Source of the DNA: Alphaproteobacteria bacterium
GTDB lineage: Bacteria > Pseudomonadota > Alphaproteobacteria > Rickettsiales > UBA8987
DNA length: 10,616 bases
Reading direction: 5' to 3'
Assembly: GCA_003531345.1 (NCBI GenBank)
Contig: DQGZ01000027.1
Coordinates: 1 to 10,616 of the forward strand
The stretch's first letter is position 1. The number at the start of each line of letters is the position of its first letter. This document shows positions 1 to 6,722 of the stretch, piece after piece. Both the position numbers and the translations under genes were made by a program. The notes beneath the pieces were generated by a model. The model was not told where the DNA came from and made no database searches. It saw only the letters and a list, made by a program, of their open reading frames with translations.

Positions 1-920
1 GAATGAGCGCAGAAGAGTTAGACGGAATAATGAATGATTTTTATGATGGAAAATTTGATGTTTTAATGGCAACAACCATTGTAGAATCTGGGCTTGATGT
101 GCCGTCTGCTAATACAATTATAATTTATCGTGCAGATATGTATGGACTTGCACAATTATATCAACTTCGTGGTAGGGTAGGGCGGGGCAAAACTCGTGCT
201 TACGCATACCTAACTACTAACCCTAAAAAACAACCGACCAAAAATGCTATTAAAAGGTTAGAGGTAATGCAAAAGCTAGATATGTTAGGTGCTGGTTTTA
301 CTTTGGCAAGTTATGATATGGATATCAGAGGTTTCGGTAATTTACTTGGTGAAGAACAGTCAGGCAATATCAGGGAGGTCGGTATAGAACTTTATCAGCA
401 GATGTTAAAAGAGGAAATTGAAAAGCTGAAGTCAACGAATAATAATTCAGGAATAGAGGAAGAAAAAGACTATAGCGTAAAAATAAACTTAGGTGTTTCG
501 GTGCTTATACCAGAAAATTATGTTAAAGATTCAGACCTGAGAATGGGTTTGTATAGAAGGTTGGGTAATTTGCAGACTGAGGAAGAAGTTGAAAATTTTG
601 CAGTAGAACTAGTAGACAGGTTTGGTAAATTTGGTAATGAAGTTGAAAATTTACTTGATACAATAAAAATAAAAATAAACTGTAAAAAGCTCGGAATAGA
701 GAAAATAGATGCAGGAATAACAGGTGCGGTAATAAGTTTTAAGGATAATAAATTCTCTAAGCCAGAGATACTTATAGGAATGATTTCTAAGAACCCAGTA
801 AAATATAAAATTAAGGAAAATAGCAAGTTTGTAATAGCTAATAGAAACTGGGAAAGCCTGCAAACCAGAATAGCGGAGTTAAAAATTGCTTTAGTTGAAA
901 TTCTTAACGCAGCCTCTTAA
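1..920 (+). CDS. mfd: Transcription-repair coupling factor Mfd, C-terminal part (5' end outside window)
   Basis: Mfd is a cytoplasmic dsDNA translocase that pushes stalled RNA polymerase off DNA and recruits UvrA for nucleotide excision repair. About 305 C-terminal residues are visible, counted from the ATG at base 3, of a protein usually near 1,100-1,150 residues. That ATG is internal: the reading frame is open to the window edge and the sequence begins within the second RecA-like helicase lobe. Helicase motif V (TTIVESGLDVP, about 24-34) and motif VI (QLRGRVGR, about 54-61) are intact. They are followed by the TRG translocation motif region typical of Mfd and RecG (about 92-123, with DIRGFGNLLGEEQSG). 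Residues from about 157 to the end match the Mfd C-terminal regulatory domain, including IPENYVKDSDLRMGLYRRL. The TRG region and this tail distinguish it from RecG. It converges on asd with only 12 bases between the stop codons. Confidence 0.95.
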   Translation, partial: MSAEELDGIMNDFYDGKFDVLMATTIVESGLDVPSANTIIIYRADMYGLAQLYQLRGRVGRGKTRAYAYLTTNPKKQPTKNAIKRLEVMQKLDMLGAGFTLASYDMDIRGFGNLLGEEQSGNIREVGIELYQQMLKEEIEKLKSTNNNSGIEEEKDYSVKINLGVSVLIPENYVKDSDLRMGLYRRLGNLQTEEEVENFAVELVDRFGKFGNEVENLLDTIKIKINCKKLGIEKIDAGITGAVISFKDNKFSKPEILIGMISKNPVKYKIKENSKFVIANRNWESLQTRIAELKIALVEILNAAS

Positions 921-932
921 AATCTTGCAAAC

Positions 933-1964
933 TTACTTCAAATAATCCCTGATCAGTATTTCTGCTATTTGAACTGCGTTCAATGCTGCGCCCTTGCGCA
1001 AATTATCAGAAACTACCCAGAAATTCAGTGCATTTTTGTTGGTATTATCCTTCCGTAATCTTGAAATATAAGTTGCATCCTTGCCTGATGCTTCAAACGG
1101 GGTAACATACCCGCCGTTTTCACGCCTGTCTATAACTTCAACACCTGGCGCTTTCTTAAGTGCCTCATAAGCTTCTTTCTCAGTTACTTCACGCTCAAAT
1201 TCAACATTTACACACTCACTATGCGCAGTGAAAACGGGAACTCTAACGCAGGTTGCAGTAACTGGTACATCAGCGCCCATAATTTTTTTAGTTTCTACTA
1301 CCATTTTCCACTCTTCTTTTGTGTAGCCAGCATATTCCCCGCTATCTAAAAATTTATCGATCTGTGGAATAAGGTTGAAGGCTATTCTTTTAGTGAATTT
1401 TTCTGGTTCATGGTCATTACCTGTATAAATAGAGCGAGTCTGTTCAAACAGTTCATCCATTGCATCTTTACCTGCACCTGAAACAGACTGGTAGGTTGAA
1501 ACCACCACTCTTTTTATTTTAGCTAGGTTTTGCAACGGTTTAAGTGCAACCACCATCTGTATGGTAGAGCAGTTTGGGTTTGCAATTATACCCTTGTTTT
1601 TATATTGCGCTATATCATGAGGGTTAACTTCTGGCACTACTAGGGGAATTCCCTCGTGCATACGGAAAAAGGAAGTGTTATCAATAACCACACAGCCAGA
1701 TTTTGCTGCACGAGGTGCATGAATTTCAGAAACTGAAGCACCTGGTGAAAATAGCCCGATTTCTGCCTTTGAAAAATCAAAATGTTCCAGATCTTCAACT
1801 TTTATATCTTTGCCATTAAATTCTATTTCAGTGCCAGCAGAACGGCTTGATGCAACGGCATAAATGTTATTTACAGGAAATTTTCTATCCTCTAAAATCT
1901 GCAACATTTCTCGCCCAACATTTCCCGATGCACCAACAACTGCAACATTATACTTCCTAGACAT
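933..1964 (-). CDS. asd: Aspartate-semialdehyde dehydrogenase
   Basis: Asd reduces aspartyl-4-phosphate to aspartate-4-semialdehyde with NADPH, the branch-point step toward lysine/diaminopimelate, threonine and methionine, in the cytoplasm. At 343 residues it is full length. The N-terminal Rossmann motif is VVGASGNVGREM (9-20). The nucleophilic cysteine is Cys132 in NPNCSTIQ. Gln159 (STYQSVSGAG) and the Arg241/His248 pair in RVPVFTAHSE match the spacing of the E. coli catalytic residues (Cys135, Gln162, Arg267, His274) by my manual comparison. ATG at 1962-1964 gives an N-terminus that fits the family; no Shine-Dalgarno sequence precedes it. It appears to be a single-gene unit, convergent with mfd and divergent from the small membrane protein gene across a 50-bp gap. 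ArgC, encoded further along the window, belongs to the same fold and mechanism class but is clearly a different enzyme. Confidence 0.97.
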   Translation of the reverse strand: MSRKYNVAVVGASGNVGREMLQILEDRKFPVNNIYAVASSRSAGTEIEFNGKDIKVEDLEHFDFSKAEIGLFSPGASVSEIHAPRAAKSGCVVIDNTSFFRMHEGIPLVVPEVNPHDIAQYKNKGIIANPNCSTIQMVVALKPLQNLAKIKRVVVSTYQSVSGAGKDAMDELFEQTRSIYTGNDHEPEKFTKRIAFNLIPQIDKFLDSGEYAGYTKEEWKMVVETKKIMGADVPVTATCVRVPVFTAHSECVNVEFEREVTEKEAYEALKKAPGVEVIDRRENGGYVTPFEASGKDATYISRLRKDNTNKNALNFWVVSDNLRKGAALNAVQIAEILIRDYLK

Positions 1965-1969
1965 ATAAT
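1964..1969 (+). promoter_or_regulatory. Candidate -10 box for the small membrane protein gene
   Basis: A perfect TATAAT lies in the 50-bp gap between the divergent asd and small membrane protein genes, 45 bases before the ATG at 2015. The candidate -35 region, around 1940-1945 (CTGCAA), is weak and falls inside the asd start region. In an AT-rich genome such a hexamer occurs often by chance, so this is only a suggestion. A promoter for asd must lie in the same gap or inside the neighbouring gene, but I cannot point to it. Confidence 0.25.
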
Positions 1970-2014
1970 TTTAGTTTAGATTGAATTTGCAAAAAACTAA
2001 TATATCAAAATTAC

Positions 2015-2317
2015 ATGGAAGCAATAGATAAAATGGGCAGTTTCAGCTATTATGCCACCTATGCAATAACTGGGTTTTTGACCCTATTACCGCTGGTTTC
2101 TTTTTTTGGTCATATTTTCAGTGAAGAAGGAAGGAAATCTCTCTGGGAGAATAAACTTCTGATGATGTACTTTATACTATTTTTCCCTTTCGCTTATTTT
2201 TACTGGTTTGATCAGGAAACAATTGCACTTTACACGGGAATAAGCGGTCTGGGATTAAAACTAACGTATGCTATTGCAACTTTCGCCCCCTTGCTGGATA
2301 CAAAGGCGGTTGAATAG
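2015..2317 (+). CDS. Small hypothetical integral membrane protein (three predicted helices)
   Basis: I do not recognise this 100-residue protein. The hydropathy pattern suggests three membrane segments at about residues 13-35, 47-64 and 70-92. They are separated by a short charged loop (SEEGRKSLWENK, 36-47) and an acidic turn (FDQET, 65-69). The middle segment is very rich in aromatic residues (MMYFILFFPFAYFYWF). There is no lipobox, no cysteine and no obvious catalytic motif, so it probably resides in the inner membrane. ATG at 2015 has no clear Shine-Dalgarno sequence; a TATAAT lies 45 bases upstream. The hydrophobic composition and good fit between two flanking genes argue that it is a real gene, not a chance frame. 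The gene converges on the secreted-protein gene with a 37-base gap that shows no convincing terminator. No function can be assigned. Confidence 0.7.
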   Translation: MEAIDKMGSFSYYATYAITGFLTLLPLVSFFGHIFSEEGRKSLWENKLLMMYFILFFPFAYFYWFDQETIALYTGISGLGLKLTYAIATFAPLLDTKAVE

Positions 2318-2354
2318 TTTGTCTAGATAATCTCGTGACGACACTATGTAAATC

Positions 2355-2900
2355 TTACTCATCAGCTCTGGTTTTTACATATTCCTTAACTCTGTTGTAA
2401 AGATTATCTTCTATTATGAATTTGCAGCGCAGTAAAACAAACTTGCATTTGTTTAGCTCGCCGTCATTCAAACAACTATTAGAGGAATTTAGGCATACAC
2501 GTCCCCTTTCACTTATGCTACTGTCTTCCCAAGACCTTTCTGGGTCGCTAATTATTTCAGATGATCTGCTCATCTGATATTTCACACTTTCTTCAAGCCT
2601 TTTGTCTTTCACTGATTTTGGTAATTGCTCATAATATTCTACCTGTTTTACAAACTCTGGGTAGGTTTCCCTTACCATTTCCATTCTTGCCTTATCGGTA
2701 AGGTAATATTCCTGTGTTTGGTACAGCATGCGGATATAACTCCTGCGTTTTGCTGGATCTGGCTCATTATCTATTCTTTTTTGCAGTTCTGCCCTTCGCA
2801 TATCCAGCTTGTCTATCAGATGTGGGTCAGGCTTGGCGTGAGCCAAAAAAGAAAAAGAGAAGGCAATAATAAATAGAGATATTTTTAGGTATAAATTCAT
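2355..2900 (-). CDS. Small secreted four-cysteine protein, unknown function
   Basis: I chose ATG at 2898-2900 over a GTG at 2925-2927. The ATG version starts directly with a signal peptide (Met-Asn-Leu then a Lys, a hydrophobic core and FSFLAHA) with likely cleavage after residue 22; the GTG version adds nine polar residues. A weak GGA lies just upstream of the ATG. The mature protein, about 159 residues, is periplasmic or exported. Its first part is charged and helical (LDMRRAELQKRI, then a Tyr-rich stretch QTQEYYLTDKARMEM). Its C-terminal third holds four cysteines (136, 143, 152, 159) with regular spacing C-x6-C-x8-C-x6-C, which suggests two disulfides or a helical hairpin clamp of the CHCH kind. 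The gene lies 33 bases downstream of the dusB stop on the same strand, so it is probably cotranscribed. I recognise no family; the disulfide suggestion is inference. Confidence 0.75.
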   Translation of the reverse strand: MNLYLKISLFIIAFSFSFLAHAKPDPHLIDKLDMRRAELQKRIDNEPDPAKRRSYIRMLYQTQEYYLTDKARMEMVRETYPEFVKQVEYYEQLPKSVKDKRLEESVKYQMSRSSEIISDPERSWEDSSISERGRVCLNSSNSCLNDGELNKCKFVLLRCKFIIEDNLYNRVKEYVKTRADE

Positions 2901-2933
2901 TTTTCCGTATGAGGGTGAGTAGTGCACGTGTCT

Positions 2934-3980
2934 CTAATTATACTCTGTTTCAGCAGAATTTAAAACTTCTAAATTATAGTCAGGACTGTAGTCATTATCC
3001 ATAAGCTTGTTGAAGAAATCAGTTACTTTCTGCTTTATAATTTCGGGATTAGTCTCATTCATCACATTATGCCTGTATTCCGCCGAGAAAGGCTTGCCGC
3101 TAGAATACCACCCGAGGTGCTTGCGTGCCATGCGTGCGCCCATAACCACCCCAAAATGCTCCAGCATAGACTCAAAATGTTCCAGTACAGTTTCCCTTTG
3201 CTCCTCTAATGAGGGCGGTTTTAGTTTATTTCCCGTTTGCAGATATTCCGCTACATTATTTATAAACCATGGCTTGCCATATGCACCACGACCTATCATA
3301 ACGCCATCAGCTCCTGATTCATCAAGTGCATTCTGGGCTTTTTCATAAGTGGTAATATCACCATTGACTATAACAGGTATATTCACTGCTTCCTTGACAT
3401 TCTTTATTAATTTCCAGTTTGCGGTTCCTGTATAGAATTGGCAACGGGTTCTGCCGTGCACTGTAAGTAGCTGTATCCCTACATTTTCAGCTCTTTTAGC
3501 AAGGCTTGGGGCATTTAAGCTTTCATAATCCCATCCTAACCGCATTTTCATAGTTACAGGAATTTTTACCGCTTTAACTGTGGCTTCCATAACCTTCATT
3601 GCAAGGTCTTCATCTCGCATCATAGCACTTCCTGCGTGTTGACCCTTTGTAACTTTTTTTACAGGGCAACCAAAATTTATATCGATTATATTTGCACCTC
3701 TTGCCTCGTTAAGTCTGGCGGCTTCTGCCATAAGTTCTGGGTCGCAACCAGCTAATTGTACAGAAGAAGGGTAAGTATCATCATAAATGCCAACCCCTGC
3801 TTTCTTATAACTTTGTTGCTCGTGATATATCATTTCCTTGCTAGCTATCATTTCTGAAACCACTAAGGCCGCACCATATTTTTTCTTTACCAGTTTTCGA
3901 TATGGGGGGTCTGTTACGCCACTCATCGGGGCGAGAATAACATTATTCGCGAGCTCAATATTTCCTATTTTAATTCCCAC
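2934..3980 (-). CDS. dusB: tRNA-dihydrouridine synthase, DusB/NifR3 type
   Basis: This FMN-dependent cytoplasmic enzyme reduces specific uridines in tRNA to dihydrouridine using NADPH. The 348-residue protein follows the Dus TIM-barrel plan. It has the N-terminal FMN-binding strand LAPMSGVTD (16-24), the catalytic cysteine Cys105 in NFGCPVKKVTKG, an MKMRLGW strand with Lys145 (144-150), TVHGRTRCQFYTG (173-185), NGDI (206-209) and MIGRGAYGKPW (228-238). A C-terminal helical domain binds tRNA. The start is GTG at 3978-3980: it gives the usual 18 or so residues before the APM motif, and the next ATG would cut into the barrel. No Shine-Dalgarno sequence is seen. The family call is firm; DusB over DusA or DusC rests on the overall motif style and on its position beside ispDF, as in many alphaproteobacteria where the gene was called nifR3. 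It begins 44 bases from the divergent ispDF. Confidence 0.93.
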   Translation of the reverse strand: MGIKIGNIELANNVILAPMSGVTDPPYRKLVKKKYGAALVVSEMIASKEMIYHEQQSYKKAGVGIYDDTYPSSVQLAGCDPELMAEAARLNEARGANIIDINFGCPVKKVTKGQHAGSAMMRDEDLAMKVMEATVKAVKIPVTMKMRLGWDYESLNAPSLAKRAENVGIQLLTVHGRTRCQFYTGTANWKLIKNVKEAVNIPVIVNGDITTYEKAQNALDESGADGVMIGRGAYGKPWFINNVAEYLQTGNKLKPPSLEEQRETVLEHFESMLEHFGVVMGARMARKHLGWYSSGKPFSAEYRHNVMNETNPEIIKQKVTDFFNKLMDNDYSPDYNLEVLNSAETEYN

Positions 3981-4024
3981 AATTAACTGTAAAATATTTT
4001 AAAAACATAGAATTATATAGCAAA
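3981..4024. promoter_or_regulatory. Divergent promoter region between dusB and ispDF
   Basis: This 44-bp, almost pure AT spacer lies between two divergent start codons and must contain, or overlap with, the control sequences for both genes unless these extend into the coding regions. On the plus strand TTAACT (3983-3988) and the ATTATATAG stretch near 4012-4020 are possible promoter elements, but spacing and matches to consensus are poor. Neither gene has a Shine-Dalgarno sequence here. Such a short spacer implies very short or absent 5' leaders for at least one of the transcripts. The assignment rests on gene layout, not on a recognised site. Confidence 0.35.
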
Positions 4025-5173
4025 ATGACCTCAAAAAGCAAGGTTGCAGTTATGATAGTTGCGGCAGGCAAAGGAGCAAGGCTTGGCTCTGACCTTCCCA
4101 AACAATACCTGAAAATTGAGGGTAAAACTATTTTAGAGCATAGTATTGAGGCATTCAGTAAAATTAAAAATATCTCTACAATTCATATAGTTATCTCTAA
4201 AGAGTATGAAAAAATCTTTAATTCTAGCATCCAGCACCCAGTTTCCTATTCTTTCGGAGGTGATACCCGTCAGGAGTCTGTTTGCTTAGGGTTAGAAGAA
4301 TTAAAAAAACATAAGCCGAATAAAGTTCTTATTCACGATGCGGCCAGAATGTTTACATCCGAAGAGCTTATATCGGAAATAATAAAAAAATTAGAAAATC
4401 ATAAAGCTGTGATACCAGCCCAGAAAATTGCAGACACAGTGAAAAAGATAAAGGGTGAAAATATAGTTGATACAATAGATCGAGAAAATCTAATTTCAGT
4501 TCAAACGCCACAGGGTTTTGATTATCAAACGATAATGAAATTACACCGCAAATATAAGGGGAAAAATTTTACTGATGACTCCTCCCTTTTTGAGAAAGAG
4601 AATATGAAGGTAAAATATCTTTTAGGCACAGAAGATAACTTTAAAATAACAACCGAAAAAGACCTGATGAAAGCAAAAGAAAAAATAGAAAAGTCAAAAC
4701 AGAACAGAATAGGTATAGGTTTTGATGTTCACCAGTTTGAAGAAGGTGATGGGGTTATTTTATGTGGAATAAAAATACCTTATAGCAAAAAATTAAAAGG
4801 ACACTCAGATGCAGATGTTGCGTGGCATGCGCTTACAGATGCAATGTTAGGCGCACTAGCAAAAGGTGATATAGGTGATTTATTTCCTGATAATGATATG
4901 AAATGGAAAGGAGCAGACTCAAAAATTTTTTTAAAAAAAGCTGATGAACTGATGAAAAAAATGGGCGGTAGAATAATTAATATTGATATTACAATTATTG
5001 CCGAAAGACCAAAGCTTGGTGATTATAAAAAAATTATGGCAGAAAATACTGCAAAAATATTAGATATTTCTGAAACGCAGGTAAATGTTAAAGCTACAAC
5101 TACTGAAAAACTTGGGTTTGTGGGTAGGGGTGAGGGAATATCATCACAGGCAGTTGTTTCTATTTTGTTGTAA
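4025..5173 (+). CDS. ispDF: Bifunctional IspD-IspF: MEP cytidylyltransferase / MEcPP synthase
   Basis: One 382-residue protein carries the third and fifth enzymes of the MEP isoprenoid pathway. The N-terminal part (about 4-220) is IspD, which couples CTP to 2-C-methylerythritol 4-phosphate. It shows the nucleotide loop AAGKGARLG (13-21, Arg19), PKQY (Lys26), HDAAR (104-108), DTVK (137-140), Arg153 and Lys207 in NFKIT. A short charged linker (about 216-227) leads to IspF, which cyclises the CDP-ME phosphate to MEcPP with CMP release. IspF has metal ligands Asp234 and His236 (GFDVHQF) and His260 (GHSDAD), DIGDLFPD (282-289), and ATTTEKLGFVGRGEGI (357-372) with Glu361. Both active sites look complete. 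The fusion is known from Alpha- and Epsilonproteobacteria; IspE, the step between, is not in this window. ATG at 4025 has no Shine-Dalgarno sequence. Confidence 0.97.
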   Translation: MTSKSKVAVMIVAAGKGARLGSDLPKQYLKIEGKTILEHSIEAFSKIKNISTIHIVISKEYEKIFNSSIQHPVSYSFGGDTRQESVCLGLEELKKHKPNKVLIHDAARMFTSEELISEIIKKLENHKAVIPAQKIADTVKKIKGENIVDTIDRENLISVQTPQGFDYQTIMKLHRKYKGKNFTDDSSLFEKENMKVKYLLGTEDNFKITTEKDLMKAKEKIEKSKQNRIGIGFDVHQFEEGDGVILCGIKIPYSKKLKGHSDADVAWHALTDAMLGALAKGDIGDLFPDNDMKWKGADSKIFLKKADELMKKMGGRIINIDITIIAERPKLGDYKKIMAENTAKILDISETQVNVKATTTEKLGFVGRGEGISSQAVVSILL

Positions 5174-5174
5174 T

Positions 5175-5233
5175 TTAACCTACTTGCAATTTCATCTATG
5201 TAATTTATACAAGTTGGTTAATCTAGTAACCAA
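5175..5233 (+). repeat. Overlapping inverted repeats that could form two alternative hairpins
   Basis: Arm 1, TTAACCTACTTG (5175-5186), pairs with arm 2, CAAGTTGGTTAA (5210-5221), at 11 of 12 positions across a 23-base loop. Part of arm 2, TTGGTTA (5214-5220), also pairs perfectly with arm 3, TAACCAA (5227-5233), across a 6-base loop. The two pairings cannot form together. The element lies directly after the ispDF stop and ends 23 bases before the lipoprotein start. No T-run follows either hairpin, so neither is a standard intrinsic terminator. It may be an RNA switch, a processing or 3'-end stabilising structure, or a protein-binding site with TAACC-type half sites. Only the pairing is seen; any function is inference. 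Confidence 0.45.
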
Positions 5234-5256
5234 AAATCAGTTATTGCTCCTTATCT

Positions 5257-6621
5257 ATGAAAATCCAAAATATTGCACTTGTATTGTTAACTTCCATAAC
5301 GGTATCTTCATGTTCATTCTTTTTTGATGATGAGAATGAAGCTTATTCCTCATCCAATGATCCGCTTATTAATAGGTCAGAGGAGAGTTTACCACTTGAT
5401 AAGGAGTTAAAAAGGATCACAGAGGATAGTAATGATGCACTTTTAGCAGCAGAACAGCGGGTTGAAGAAAAATTGATTGCTGAACAGCAAAATACCGCAA
5501 TTAACATTGAGCCAGTAAAGATTGATACTAAAAATCTCAATGATGAACTTAAATCTAGCTTGAAGCAGCTTAACCTTAATCAGGCACAAATGCAGCGCCC
5601 AGCTTCACAGAACTATGATGTTAGGGTGACACCAAAAGTTATTCCTGCGGTTAACATACCGCTTGCTACAACAGAAGTTCAGCAAGCAGAAAATCAAAAT
5701 GCACAACCTGTAATTTCTTCACAATCAGAAAATCTTGTTTCAGAAAATAATTCAGTGCCAGAACCTATTTCTGGTGATGCTCAGGTTGGTCAATGTTATG
5801 GTAAGGTAAAAGTTGCTGGAAAATACAAGTCAGTAACTGAAGAAGTTGTCGTTGAGCCTGCAAAAACAAAAACCGAAATAATACCTGCAAAATACGGTTA
5901 TAAAACCGAAGAGGTAGTTATTAAAGAAGAGTCTTTTAAATATGTTCAGATACCTGCTAGGTATAAAACCATTAGGGAAGAAGTGGTTATTGAGCCAGAA
6001 AAAAAACAGATAATAACCATTCCAGCACAATATAAGGCAGTAACGGAAAGGGTTATGGTTAAACCTGCAAGGAAGGTTTGGACAAAGGGCAGAGGCTTGA
6101 TAGAAAAACCGGGTGAAGATGGTGAGATTATGTGCCTGAAAGAAGAGCCAGCTGTTTATGAAAACGTAACCAAGCAGGTTATGGTAACGCCAGAGCGCAC
6201 TGAAACTAGGGTAATTCCCGCGGTAAAGGAGTTAATTGAAAAACAAGTTATTGATCAGCCTGCAAGAATTGAAAAAGTTGCAGTACCAGCATCTAAGACT
6301 AATATACAGAAAAAAATAGTAATAGAGCCAGAGCAGACCAGAAATGTTGAAATTCCTGCCATTAAAAAGCTTGTAACTAAAAAAGTTCCTATCTCTGAAG
6401 ACAGGATAGATTGGGCACCTATAGTATGTAATGATAATTTGCGTATGGGTCTGGTGTCGCAAATACAGGCTGCCCTGAATGCCAAAGGATATAATGTGAA
6501 GCAGGATGGTAATTTTGGCAAGGAAACCTCGTTAGCACTTGATAAATTCCAAAAATCACTGGGTTATGAATCTTCGGGTATTGCACTCCAAACTCTGAAG
6601 GCTCTTGGCATCAACTATTAA
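5257..6621 (+). CDS. Lipoprotein with 23-residue tandem repeats and C-terminal peptidoglycan-binding domain
   Basis: The 454-residue protein starts with a lipoprotein signal peptide; the lipobox TVSSC makes Cys19 the likely lipidated residue. An acidic, Gln- and Ser-rich low-complexity linker follows (about 22-180), including a short helical segment near 60-110. Residues 190-391 are eight tandem units, nearly all exactly 23 residues, of the type YKxVTEEVVVEPA...IPAx, with one 19-residue insertion in unit 4 containing GEIMC. The C-terminal part (about 396-454) resembles the PG_binding_1 helical domain (DGNFGKETSLALDKFQ, then LGY). Likely role: anchoring the outer membrane to peptidoglycan, or a spacer in the envelope. 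That is inferred from the lipid anchor plus wall-binding domain. Cysteines 180, 293 and 391 flank or interrupt the repeats. ATG at 5257 lacks a Shine-Dalgarno sequence. A strong terminator follows the gene. Confidence 0.88.
   Translation: MKIQNIALVLLTSITVSSCSFFFDDENEAYSSSNDPLINRSEESLPLDKELKRITEDSNDALLAAEQRVEEKLIAEQQNTAINIEPVKIDTKNLNDELKSSLKQLNLNQAQMQRPASQNYDVRVTPKVIPAVNIPLATTEVQQAENQNAQPVISSQSENLVSENNSVPEPISGDAQVGQCYGKVKVAGKYKSVTEEVVVEPAKTKTEIIPAKYGYKTEEVVIKEESFKYVQIPARYKTIREEVVIEPEKKQIITIPAQYKAVTERVMVKPARKVWTKGRGLIEKPGEDGEIMCLKEEPAVYENVTKQVMVTPERTETRVIPAVKELIEKQVIDQPARIEKVAVPASKTNIQKKIVIEPEQTRNVEIPAIKKLVTKKVPISEDRIDWAPIVCNDNLRMGLVSQIQAALNAKGYNVKQDGNFGKETSLALDKFQKSLGYESSGIALQTLKALGINY
5824..6429 (+). 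repeat. Coding tandem repeat: eight units of about 69 bp (23 residues)
   Basis: This part of the lipoprotein gene encodes units at residues 190-212, 213-235, 236-258, 259-300, 301-323, 324-346, 347-369 and 370-391. All are 23 residues except unit 4 (42, because of a 19-residue insertion) and unit 8 (22, truncated). Conserved features are an aromatic or Lys first residue, a T/E-rich turn, a V-V-I/V strand, an acidic-Pro-Ala turn, and an Ile/Val-Pro-Ala end. The alternating pattern suggests beta strands linked by Pro-Ala turns. DNA identity between units is low, so this is an old protein repeat, not a recent slippage product. Confidence 0.85.
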
Positions 6622-6644
6622 CGGTTTTTATGCGTTTCAGTATC

Positions 6645-6677
6645 AAGCCCCTGAAGATTTCAGGGGCTTTTTGTTTT
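6645..6677 (+). terminator. Intrinsic terminator after the lipoprotein gene
   Basis: A perfect 11-bp stem, AAGCCCCTGAA (6645-6655) with TTCAGGGGCTT (6659-6669), closes a 3-base GAT loop and runs into a T-rich tail (TTTTT, G, TTTT; 6668-6677). It lies 24 bases after the lipoprotein stop codon and is the only strong rho-independent terminator I see in the window. It separates the ispDF/lipoprotein block from argC. The stem is followed by few T residues on the opposite strand, so it works chiefly in the plus direction. Confidence 0.93.
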
Positions 6678-6722
6678 GAAAATTGTAAAAAATAATATAG
6701 AACTCTCATAAATATTGTGTTT

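Noticed and set aside
518..826. Open frame of about 100 codons on the minus strand inside mfd
   Set aside because: It lies entirely antisense to the conserved Mfd C-terminal domain. Its Ser/Leu/Ile-rich translation is what AT-rich antisense gives, and no start signal is seen.
2901..2927. Upstream GTG start adding nine residues to the secreted protein
   Set aside because: The added residues are polar and would precede an otherwise ideal signal peptide; the ATG at 2898-2900 is the better start.
3007..3348. 113-codon plus-strand frame inside dusB
   Set aside because: It is antisense to the well-conserved dusB coding sequence and its translation shows no domain.
5085..5327. 80-codon plus-strand frame bridging the ispDF end and the lipoprotein start
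   Set aside because: It overlaps two firmly supported genes in another frame, and the translation is low-complexity with no motif.
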